A stretch of DNA of 14,896 bases, taken from contig CAUVOF010000055.1 of NCBI GenBank assembly GCA_963553325.1, positions 1-14,896 on the forward strand. The letters are read 5' to 3'. The DNA comes from Cardiobacterium sp963553325 (GTDB lineage: Bacteria; Pseudomonadota; Gammaproteobacteria; Cardiobacteriales; Cardiobacteriaceae). This document shows, one piece after another, positions 5,441-12,225 of the stretch (its first letter is position 1; the number at the start of each line of letters is the position of its first letter). The notes beneath the pieces are model-generated. The model did no database searches. It was not told the DNA's origin and saw nothing but the letters and a program-made list of their open reading frames with translations. Position numbers and translations under genes: made by a program.

Positions 5441-6439
5441 TTATAGGCCGAGTTTGGCGCGCAGACGCTGGAGCAGGCTGCGTTTTTGTTCTGCTTTTGC
5501 CTTTTCTTGCGGGGTGAAAACGCGCTTGACCGCTTCGCCGGCGACGAGGCTGTCCTGTTCGATTCTTTGTACTTGTCCTGCCATCAGGGTCGCAAAGAGG
5601 AAGCGACGGATGCGGTCGTAAGAATATGAGGTTTTTTCAAACAGAGTGGCGATGTTCACCGGGTGCGACTGGGTGCAGGTGGCAAGACGCAAGGCTTCGG
5701 TGCGCCCTTGGCGTCCCAGCGGCTGCGGGAAGCGGATAAGGCGGTAATACGCGTGGTCGTCGATGTATTGCCGGCCGTCCATATCCGATTGCCACAGGCT
5801 TTCAAACAGCCACAGGTCAAATTGCAGTTTGCGCGCGCTGTCGGGGATGTCGAGGTTGTCGGTTACCAGCCAGCTCCAGCTGTCAAAACCGGGAACGGAT
5901 TCGCGTGCGTAGTTGATGTAAACCAGGCCTTCGCGCGGCTTAATCCAGGTGATGCTGTTGCCGGAGGTGGCACGGATTACCATGTTGTCGCGGCGACGGA
6001 TGTGGTCAAGCAGTTCGCGCGTGTCGTTGCTGCTTTCGCCAAAATGCGCCGTGCGTGGCGCGCTAGTGTGTTCTGCCGCCTGGGGTTCTGGCGGTGGTGC
6101 GGTATTGGCGCTACCAAAAAGCTGGTTGAGCCAAACGGCGCTGTTGGCATGATTGGCATCGCGCAGGTCAAGTGCCGGATAGCTGTGGCTGCCCGCAAGC
6201 GCCGCACCGTCGTCGCTGTTAAAGGCGCAGACAATCGGGCAAGTAACCAGCGAGATGTATTTTTGGATTTGTGGGGTGGATAAAAAGCTGGCGTTGATGA
6301 CTACGCCGTCAAGTCCCTTATGGTTAGCCGCGACCCATGTGATTTGCGGCTGTTCCGGGCTGTTGCTGATGATTTTTTTGATGCGGTTTTCTGATTCCGG
6401 CGAGAATCCGAGCAGGCAGATACTGTGGTTGTCCGGCAT
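5441..6439 (-). CDS. Uncharacterised GTPase-cluster protein, pseudo-receiver-like N-terminus and possible winged helix
   Basis: A 332-residue protein I cannot assign to a named family. Residues 5-107 alternate short strands and helices like a receiver domain (I-C-L-L-G-F, G-V-V-I-N-A, C-P-I-V-C-A-F), but I see no conserved acidic pocket, so phosphorylation is doubtful. A low-complexity Pro/Ala/Glu linker (about 108-140) follows. Residues 141-240 are tryptophan- and tyrosine-rich. Residues 255-295 (H-P-V-N-I-A-T-L-F ... Y-D-R-I-R-R-F-L) read like a winged-helix segment resembling the DUF742 part of Streptomyces conservons. A basic tail ends the protein. It is first in the GTPase-roadblock operon, 79 bp after the first roadblock stop with a terminator between. 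It is probably a scaffold or output component. Confidence 0.72.
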   Translation of the reverse strand: MPDNHSICLLGFSPESENRIKKIISNSPEQPQITWVAANHKGLDGVVINASFLSTPQIQKYISLVTCPIVCAFNSDDGAALAGSHSYPALDLRDANHANSAVWLNQLFGSANTAPPPEPQAAEHTSAPRTAHFGESSNDTRELLDHIRRRDNMVIRATSGNSITWIKPREGLVYINYARESVPGFDSWSWLVTDNLDIPDSARKLQFDLWLFESLWQSDMDGRQYIDDHAYYRLIRFPQPLGRQGRTEALRLATCTQSHPVNIATLFEKTSYSYDRIRRFLFATLMAGQVQRIEQDSLVAGEAVKRVFTPQEKAKAEQKRSLLQRLRAKLGL

Positions 6440-6460
6440 AACAAAGGTTTCCGTTTGCTG

Positions 6461-6502
6461 AAAATAAAAGCGCGCCCCCTATGCTGGGGATAGGGAGCGC
6501 AC
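6461..6502 (-). terminator. Rho-independent terminator after the first roadblock gene
   Basis: On the minus strand GTGCGCTCCCTAT pairs with ATAGGGGGCGCGC (6502-6490 and 6483-6471, with a wobble pair and one mismatch) around a short loop, followed by TTTTATTTT. It lies 17 bp after the roadblock stop. It would make the first roadblock message more abundant than the downstream GTPase operon. Confidence 0.75.
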
Positions 6503-6518
6503 GCGAGAGCCTATGAAG

Positions 6519-6875
6519 TCAGGAGAAATCGAGTTCTTTCTCGAAAGCGCGCAGCTCGTGGCGAGCCATGGCGAGGTTAGAGCGTGAACGATCAAGAACC
6601 AGATAGAGGAAGAGTTTGTCGTTGCGCTCCAGCGGGCGAATGAGGTGGTAACCTTTGCCGAGGGTGATGAGGATGTCTTCGATGCTGTCATTGAGACCCA
6701 AAGACTTGGAAACGCGACGCTTGGCATTGAGTACTTCGGTGTTACCGGCGGCGGCGAGTTCGAGGTCAAGACCTGAACCTTCGGTGGCGAGCGCCAAACC
6801 GCTATCGGCATCTACTAGTGCGGCAGCTTTGAAACCGTCAATGTCTTGCAGACTGCTAAGATCAATTTTAGCCAT
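6519..6875 (-). CDS. Roadblock/LC7-domain protein, first of the cluster
   Basis: A 118-residue single-domain protein with the roadblock pattern: a short N-terminal helix (L-S-S-L-Q-D-I-D-G), the strand pair A-A-A-L-V-D-A-D-S-G-L-A-L-A, a central helix from about residue 37, and final strands E-D-I-L-I-T-L and L-F-L-Y-L-V-L-D. It differs clearly from the second roadblock protein, so the two are paralogues rather than a recent duplication and may form a heterodimer or have separate roles. The ATG at 6875 is chosen because the domain begins at once and GGAG lies ten bases upstream; the extension to 6986 reads through intergenic sequence. It diverges from tsaE and is the first gene of the leftward cluster, followed by its own terminator. 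Function by analogy: GTPase partner. Confidence 0.82.
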   Translation of the reverse strand: MAKIDLSSLQDIDGFKAAALVDADSGLALATEGSGLDLELAAAGNTEVLNAKRRVSKSLGLNDSIEDILITLGKGYHLIRPLERNDKLFLYLVLDRSRSNLAMARHELRAFEKELDFS

Positions 6876-7076
6876 GTTAGATTTACTCCAAATGATATAA
6901 CTATTTTGCATAACGCCTAGGGCAAAAGGCACTATGCGCTGCGCGTACCCATCGCAGAAATGCGATGAACAACAAAATATTACCACAGAATTTTTGCGTC
7001 ATTGCGTGCGCTTTTTGCGCGTGGCAAAAATAGCTGTTGTAATGGCAATTTTCAGGCGGACGCGGAAGGAACGACC
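6876..7076. promoter_or_regulatory. Divergent intergenic region between roadblock gene and tsaE
   Basis: This 201-bp AT-rich gap must carry promoters in both directions. It contains two perfect small inverted repeats: CATCGCA-GAAA-TGCGATG at 6950-6967 and TTTTTGC-GCGTG-GCAAAAA at 7012-7030. The second overlaps the best tsaE promoter. For the leftward direction I find AT-rich -10-like hexamers near 6895-6903 but no clear -35 box. Nothing here looks like a further gene. Confidence 0.5.
7015..7043 (+). promoter_or_regulatory. Candidate sigma-70 promoter of tsaE
   Basis: TTGCGC at 7015-7020 and TGTAAT at 7038-7043 are 17 bp apart; the -10 matches five of six consensus bases, the -35 three. It would give a leader of about 27 bases before the tsaE ATG. 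The -35 lies in the inverted repeat at 7012-7030. Confidence 0.4.
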
Positions 7077-7493
7077 ATGCAACAAAATTTTGACATCACC
7101 ACCTTGGAAGCGCTGGATGCGACCATCGCCACCATTCGGCAACATATTGATAAAAAAGTCTATTATCTTGAAGGCGCGCTGGGCGCGGGCAAGACGACCT
7201 TTGTGCGCCATTGGCTGCGGCAGGCGGGTTATGTGGGGGTGGTGCAAAGCCCGACCTATGCCCTTATGAACGAATATTATATCGGGCAACAGACTGTTAT
7301 TCATGCAGATTTATACCGTTTAAGCGCACCGGACGAGCTTTTATACCTCGACGTGCGCGATTGGGGCGAGCGCGCCAGTCATATTTTTATCGAATGGGCG
7401 CAAAACGGCGGCGACTACCTGCCTGCGGCTGACGTAATCTGTCAGTTTGCCCTGCGCGATGGCAGACGGGAATTAACCCTTAGCCTCGCCTAA
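7077..7493 (+). CDS. tsaE: tRNA t6A biosynthesis ATPase TsaE
   Basis: TsaE (formerly YjeE) is the ATPase partner of the TsaD-TsaB complex, needed for repeated turnover in making t6A at position 37 of tRNA. The 138-residue product carries Walker A G-A-L-G-A-G-K-T-T (33-41), the family motif S-P-T-Y-A-L-M-N-E-Y (58-67), H-A-D-L-Y-R-L (76-82) and F-I-E-W-A (104-108). The ATG at 7077 follows GGAAGGA at good distance; an upstream ATG at 7002 has neither a ribosome site nor conserved sequence after it. As in E. coli and Pseudomonas, the next gene is a periplasmic amidase. The gene diverges from the roadblock/GTPase cluster. Confidence 0.95.
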   Translation: MQQNFDITTLEALDATIATIRQHIDKKVYYLEGALGAGKTTFVRHWLRQAGYVGVVQSPTYALMNEYYIGQQTVIHADLYRLSAPDELLYLDVRDWGERASHIFIEWAQNGGDYLPAADVICQFALRDGRRELTLSLA

Positions 7494-7521
7494 GCACGCG
7501 CCAATACTGAACAGCCGCTAA

Positions 7522-7551
7522 TTGTGCATCGCCCGCGCGGGCAGGCATAAT
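7522..7551 (+). promoter_or_regulatory. Candidate amidase promoter with embedded palindrome
   Basis: TTGTGC (7522-7527) and CATAAT (7546-7551) are 18 bp apart; the -10 matches five of six bases. The spacer holds the 12-bp perfect palindrome GCCCGCGCGGGC (7531-7542), and AATGGC-AA-GCCATT (7549-7562) overlaps the -10 and likely start point. Either could be an operator. No T-tract follows, so these are not terminators for tsaE. Confidence 0.45.
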
Positions 7552-7605
7552 GGCAAGCCATTCACAAAATCAACAGAAAACATGGTGCTACGAACAGGAA
7601 AACTG

Positions 7606-9081
7606 ATGCTTTCACGCGGTTGCAGACTGCTGCTGCTCTTCCTCGTGCTGCTCTATGGCGTGCAAGCGGGAGCGGCGACCCTGCAAAACCTGCGCTACAA
7701 CCGCATGCCGGACAAAGTACAACTGGTACTCGACCTCGACCGCCCCACCGTCTTCCGCCAATTCAGCCTCGCCGGGCCGCCGCGTATCGTGCTTGACCTG
7801 CCAGATGCGGCACGCAGCGGGCGCGCGGGCATGACCATCAACAGCGGCGCGGTTACCAGCATCCGCACCGGCTTCAGCGACGCCACCACCCTGCGCGTCG
7901 TCGTTGACCTAAGCTACCCCGCCCGCGCCAATATCTACACCATGCCGCCGGAAAACGGACGCGGCAACCGCATCGTTATCGACATCTACGACAACCTCGC
8001 CGCGCAAACCCTAACCCTCGAATCCCTTGACGAAGCGCAGCCGCCCTTCGTTACCTTCACCGGCAGCACCCAAGGAAGCGGCGAGGACGGCGCTAGCCAG
8101 CCCGGACTGCCGCCCATTGCCAGCAACACCCCGTACCCAAGCAACCCCTACCCCAGCGGCAACACCGCGCCGCCGCCCTTCATGCAAACCACGCCGCAGG
8201 CGAACCTGCCGCCGCCGGTTATGCCTGCGCCGCGCCCGCAGCCGAACATCGTCGCCACCCCCGCTTACAGAACCCAGGCACCGGCGACCGTTACCGTCGA
8301 AAACGACATCTCCGCCAGCGGCAAAATCGAAAAACAAAATAAAGTCATCACTCCGGCAGCCATCTCCAAACGCACCATTGTCGTCGCCATTGACCCAGGG
8401 CATGGCGGCAAAGACAACGGCGCGAGCAATCCGACTACCGGCCTGCGCGAAAAAGACGCCGTCCTGCAAATCGCCCACCGCCTGAAAAAACACCTCAACG
8501 CCAAAAAAGGCTTCAGCGCCTTCCTCACCCGCGAAGGCGACACCTACATCCCGGTGCATGAACGCCCTGCCATCGCCCGCCGTCGCGGCGCGGACATCTT
8601 CGTTTCCATCCACGCCGATGCATCCCTCAGCCGCGAACCCAGCGGTGCATCCGTCTTCATCCTCTCCACCAAAGGTGCGAATACCCAGCTCGGCCAATAC
8701 CTCGAACGCACCGAAAACACCGTTGATCAACGTTGGGGGGTGGACGTCAGCAAATACGACCGCGACGTCAAACAGGCGCTGCTCGGCTTCCAGCAAGAAG
8801 CGACCATCGAAGCCAGCCACGCACTTGCCAGCCGCACCCTGAGCGAACTTGCTCGTCTCGGCAAAATCCACGGCAAGCAGGTCAATAGAGCCAACTTCGC
8901 CGTGCTGCGCTCGCTCGCCGTGCCGTCGATGCTGGTTGAGACCGCCTTCGTTTCCAACCCCGACGAAGCACGCAAACTCGCCTCGCCTGCCTACCAAGAA
9001 CAACTGGCGCGCGGCATTGCCAACGGCATCGCCCGCTACTTCGACGAACACCTGCCGCAGCATATGCTGCTCGGCAAATAA
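7606..9081 (+). CDS. amiB: Periplasmic N-acetylmuramoyl-L-alanine amidase (AmiB/AmiC type)
   Basis: This zinc amidase cleaves the bond between N-acetylmuramic acid and L-alanine in peptidoglycan, mainly for daughter-cell separation. The 491-residue product has a signal peptide (M-L-S-R then a leucine-rich core, cleavage near residue 23), an AMIN domain (about 25-130), an unusually long proline-rich linker (about 145-250) and a C-terminal Amidase_3 domain. Zinc and catalytic residues are visible: H266 in D-P-G-H-G-G, E282 in L-R-E-K-D, H336 in S-I-H-A-D and E445 in L-V-E-T-A-F. An insertion before the last motif (about 360-425) matches the regulatory helix region of division amidases. The ATG at 7606 follows ACAGGAAAACTG; an ATG at 7582 is the alternative. 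The tsaE-amidase order supports the symbol amiB, though AmiC is not excluded. Confidence 0.92.
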   Translation: MLSRGCRLLLLFLVLLYGVQAGAATLQNLRYNRMPDKVQLVLDLDRPTVFRQFSLAGPPRIVLDLPDAARSGRAGMTINSGAVTSIRTGFSDATTLRVVVDLSYPARANIYTMPPENGRGNRIVIDIYDNLAAQTLTLESLDEAQPPFVTFTGSTQGSGEDGASQPGLPPIASNTPYPSNPYPSGNTAPPPFMQTTPQANLPPPVMPAPRPQPNIVATPAYRTQAPATVTVENDISASGKIEKQNKVITPAAISKRTIVVAIDPGHGGKDNGASNPTTGLREKDAVLQIAHRLKKHLNAKKGFSAFLTREGDTYIPVHERPAIARRRGADIFVSIHADASLSREPSGASVFILSTKGANTQLGQYLERTENTVDQRWGVDVSKYDRDVKQALLGFQQEATIEASHALASRTLSELARLGKIHGKQVNRANFAVLRSLAVPSMLVETAFVSNPDEARKLASPAYQEQLARGIANGIARYFDEHLPQHMLLGK

Positions 9082-9092
9082 CAGGAACACCG

Positions 9093-9632
9093 ATGAGCAC
9101 CGGACGCAAAATCGTACTAATCGGCCCGATGGGCGCGGGCAAAACCTCGCTCGGCAAGCGCCTCGCCACCCGCCTGCGCTGGGAATTTATTGACACCGAC
9201 CACGCCCTCTGCGCGCGCACCGGCGTCGATATCCCGACCATCTTCGCCACCGAAGGCGAAGAAGGTTTCCGCAAACGCGAACATGAAGTGCTGGCGAGCA
9301 TCCTCGCCACGCCGCGCGACATGGTGGTTGCCTGCGGCGGCGGCATCGTCCTCAAAGCAGAAAACCGCCGCCTGATTGCCGGCCAATTCATCGTCGTCTT
9401 CCTTGACGTCTCGGTGCGGCGGCAAATCCTGCGCATCGGTCGCGACCGCAACCGCCCGCTGGTACAAAACACCGACAACCTGCAAGGCAAACTCGAACAA
9501 CTGCGCGATGAACGCCTCGGCCTCTACGAAGGATTGGCAGACATCCGTGTCGATACCGACAACAACCACTTCACCAACTCCTTCAAAAAACTGCTGCACG
9601 ACGTCGAAATCCACCTGCGGCGCGACAAATAA
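9093..9632 (+). CDS. aroK: Shikimate kinase
   Basis: Shikimate kinase phosphorylates shikimate with ATP to shikimate 3-phosphate, the fifth step towards chorismate. The 179-residue product has P-loop G-P-M-G-A-G-K-T (11-18), the D-T-D shikimate motif (34-36), G-F-R-x-x-E (58-63), C-G-G-G-I-V (81-86) and the lid R-D-R-N-R-P-L (117-123), all as expected. An AGGA ribosome site lies before the ATG, 11 bp after the amidase stop, so it is probably in the same operon. The usual partner aroB does not follow; recJ does. The product could equally be called AroL-type, as the two isozymes cannot be told apart here. Confidence 0.95.
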   Translation: MSTGRKIVLIGPMGAGKTSLGKRLATRLRWEFIDTDHALCARTGVDIPTIFATEGEEGFRKREHEVLASILATPRDMVVACGGGIVLKAENRRLIAGQFIVVFLDVSVRRQILRIGRDRNRPLVQNTDNLQGKLEQLRDERLGLYEGLADIRVDTDNNHFTNSFKKLLHDVEIHLRRDK

Positions 9633-9672
9633 GCGCCGCCTCGCCACAACCCTCACCGCCCAAACCCGCCCC

Positions 9673-11346
9673 GTGATTACCCCCCGCCCCGTGCGCATCA
9701 GCGCCGAAACCCTGCCTGCCGACTGGCATCCGCTCGTCAAAAACATCTACGCCAGCCGCCTAAACCACCACGACGAAATCGAAAAACGCCTACAAAACCT
9801 CCTGCCGCCAGACGGCCTGCCCGACCTCGCCGTCGCAATTGACCGCCTTGAGCGTGCCATTGCCAGCGGCGAAAGCATCCTTGTCTATGGCGACTACGAC
9901 GTCGATGGCGCCACCGCTACCGCCCTTACCGTGCGCGTCCTGCGCCAACTCGGTGCCAAGGTGGACTGGTTCATCCCCAACCGCAGCGCACACGGCTACG
10001 GCTTCAGCCTCGCCGGCCTTGCCGCCCTGCCCTCTTCTCCCGCACTCATCCTCACTGTCGATAACGGCACCAGCAGCCACGAAGCCGTCGCCGCCGCCCG
10101 CGCGCGCGGCATCGACACCCTCATCACCGACCACCACCTGCCCGGCGACAGCCTGCCCGCTGCCGTCGCCGTAGTGAACCCCAACCGCCACGACAGCCAC
10201 CACCCCGGCAAACACCTCGCCGGCGTCGGCGTCGCCTTCTACCTTCTCCTCGCCCTGCGCCAACACCTGCGCGCGCAAGACCGCTGGCCAGAACACCTGC
10301 GCCTCAGCGACTACCTCGACCTCGTCGCCCTCGGCAGCGTCGCCGACCTCGTGCCGCTTGACTACAACAACCGCATCCTCGTCAACCACGGCATCGCCCG
10401 CATCCGCAGCGGCCAGGGCAACACCGGCATCCGTGCCCTGCTCGCCATCGCCAACCTCAATCCCGCCCACCTCGGCGCACAAGACATCGCCTACAGCATC
10501 GCGCCGCGCCTCAATGCCCTCGGCCGCCTCGGCGACATGAGCGACGGCGTCGAACTGCTGCTCACCGAAGACTGGCAAACCGCGCTGGATTACGCCCAAG
10601 AAAGCGACGAAAAAAACCGCGACCGCAAAGCGCTGGAAAATGACGCCGTACAAAGCGCCGCGCAGCAAGTCAGCCCCGCGCTGCCGCTGGCTGCCGCCTA
10701 CGACCCCGACTGGCACGAAGGCATCATCGGCATCCTTGCCGCCCGCCTGAAAAGCCGCTTCGCCCGCCCGGCGCTGGTCGCCACCGACAGCAGCGAAGAC
10801 GGCTGGATAAAAGCCTCGCTGCGCTCGGTCAGCGCCGTCGCCCTGAACGAGCTACTCGATGCCGCCGCCTGCGACCTGCCCGCCGACGCCCTGCGCTACG
10901 GCGGTCACGCCGCCGCTGCCGGACTTAGCGTCAAACGCGAACACTACCCGGCACTGATAGAAGCCATCAACCGCGCCATCTTTGCCGCGCACGGCGCAAC
11001 CGTACCGCCCGAACCCGTTTACATCGACGGCGAACTGCCCGCGACTCTGCTCAACCTCGACTGGGCGCGCTACCTGGAACGCCTCGAACCCTGGGGCTCG
11101 GCGCTGCCCGTGCCCGTCTTCGCCAACCCCTTTGAAGTGCTGGACTGCCGCCGGCTCGGCAGCGCCCACACCCGCCTGGTGCTGCGCGAAATGCACAGCG
11201 GCAACGCCTACAACGCCTCGTGGTTCTTCCACACCGCCGACTACCGCCCCGGCACGCGGTTACGCGTCGCCTACGAACTACAAGTGAACCGCTTCTACGG
11301 CGACGAACGCTTGAGCCTGCTCGTCCAGCACGCACAGCCGCTATGA
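9673..11346 (+). CDS. recJ: Single-stranded-DNA-specific 5'-3' exonuclease RecJ
   Basis: RecJ degrades single-stranded DNA 5' to 3' in recombination, base-excision and mismatch repair. The 557-residue product has DHH-family motifs in order: D-Y-D-V-D-G (74-79), V-D-N-G (129-132), D-H-H (153-155), V-N-P-N (168-171), G-S-V-A-D-L-V-P-L, R-L-N-A-L-G-R, then the DHHA1 motif G-G-H-A-A-A-A-G, and a C-terminal OB-type domain. I chose GTG at 9673, because the open frame upstream overlaps aroK and has no conserved sequence; the resulting length matches the family. GTG at 9691 is an alternative, and no Shine-Dalgarno is visible for either. It begins 40 bp after aroK, and its stop overlaps the next possible start. 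Confidence 0.93.
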   Translation: MITPRPVRISAETLPADWHPLVKNIYASRLNHHDEIEKRLQNLLPPDGLPDLAVAIDRLERAIASGESILVYGDYDVDGATATALTVRVLRQLGAKVDWFIPNRSAHGYGFSLAGLAALPSSPALILTVDNGTSSHEAVAAARARGIDTLITDHHLPGDSLPAAVAVVNPNRHDSHHPGKHLAGVGVAFYLLLALRQHLRAQDRWPEHLRLSDYLDLVALGSVADLVPLDYNNRILVNHGIARIRSGQGNTGIRALLAIANLNPAHLGAQDIAYSIAPRLNALGRLGDMSDGVELLLTEDWQTALDYAQESDEKNRDRKALENDAVQSAAQQVSPALPLAAAYDPDWHEGIIGILAARLKSRFARPALVATDSSEDGWIKASLRSVSAVALNELLDAAACDLPADALRYGGHAAAAGLSVKREHYPALIEAINRAIFAAHGATVPPEPVYIDGELPATLLNLDWARYLERLEPWGSALPVPVFANPFEVLDCRRLGSAHTRLVLREMHSGNAYNASWFFHTADYRPGTRLRVAYELQVNRFYGDERLSLLVQHAQPL

Positions 11347-11375
11347 CCCCAGCCATCACGAACCCATCAAAAGCC

Positions 11376-12173
11376 ATGCAAAAAATCCTGCTTGCCCTCG
11401 CCCTACTACTGACTACCCACACCACCATCGCCGAAACAAAAAAAACCACCGCCGAAGCAGAAAAACGGCTTGCCTGCGGAGACTACCAGCCGCTAACCAA
11501 CGAACCCCGTCCTGAAGAAGATGAATGGATTCTGATCAGCACCATTCCCTCCCCCGCCGAATACCTGTCGCGCCTCAACGAACTCTATATGAGCGGCAAA
11601 CTGCAAGCGCCGCAAAACTGGCAACGCGCCGCGATGGAAGCGGCAGAAGTGTTCAGCGATTACCTCGAAGAAAAAAGCGAAGACATCGAGCGCGATGGCA
11701 AGCCCTACCGCCATATCCATTACCTCGCGCATAACTGCACCAGATTTACCATCCGTGGCACCATTGGCTACCGCTTTGCCGACGTCCATATCTACTACCC
11801 CGCAACCGGCGCCAACATCCGCCAGTTTGAAATCGCCATAGACCACCGCAAAAGCAAAGACCCCGAATGGCTGAATTTGCCGCAACTACATAAAAACCTC
11901 GGCAAAAACCCCGCTTACATCTTGGAAGCCTGCGCCACGGCGGCAGATTGCCCGCCCATCAGCGTGCAGCAAACCGCCTGGTTACAAACAAACTGCCCCG
12001 CAGACCAATACGATAACCATGCCATGCGCATCCGCCACAAAACCAACCCGGCGCGCCAACTGAACCTGTATCTTTGCAGCCAGCGGCTCAGTGCAGAAGA
12101 ATCCCGCTACCACCAAGACGAAATGCCACTGCGCCTCGCCTACATCAGCGGCACATACCCCGAAACTCCCTAA
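11376..12173 (+). CDS. Secreted six-cysteine protein of unknown function
   Basis: A 265-residue protein with a clear signal peptide (M-Q-K-I, then A-L-A-L-L-L, cleavage near A20/E21), so probably periplasmic or exported. The mature part is charged and holds six cysteines (in A-C-G-D, H-N-C-T, E-A-C-A, A-D-C-P, T-N-C-P and Y-L-C-S), suggesting up to three disulfides. I see no catalytic motif and do not recognise the family. An in-frame ATG at 11343 overlaps the recJ stop as ATGA and would add eleven residues; I prefer 11376 because it gives a compact signal peptide, but coupling to recJ from 11343 is plausible. It ends the rightward gene run and converges with the DUF4261 gene. Confidence 0.75.
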   Translation: MQKILLALALLLTTHTTIAETKKTTAEAEKRLACGDYQPLTNEPRPEEDEWILISTIPSPAEYLSRLNELYMSGKLQAPQNWQRAAMEAAEVFSDYLEEKSEDIERDGKPYRHIHYLAHNCTRFTIRGTIGYRFADVHIYYPATGANIRQFEIAIDHRKSKDPEWLNLPQLHKNLGKNPAYILEACATAADCPPISVQQTAWLQTNCPADQYDNHAMRIRHKTNPARQLNLYLCSQRLSAEESRYHQDEMPLRLAYISGTYPETP

Positions 12174-12225
12174 CGACAACGAAAGCCTCATTCCATCTTC
12201 GACGGCACGCCTTGTCGCCACACCA

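Noticed and set aside
8011..9090. 359-codon open frame on the minus strand opposite the amidase
   Set aside because: It is opposite a gene with all catalytic motifs. GC-rich codon bias leaves the reverse strand open, and its product is low-complexity Val/Gly/Ala/Phe.
9790..10716. 308-codon open frame on the minus strand opposite recJ
   Set aside because: Shadow of recJ; composition is nearly all Val/Gly/Ala/Asp/Glu without any motif.
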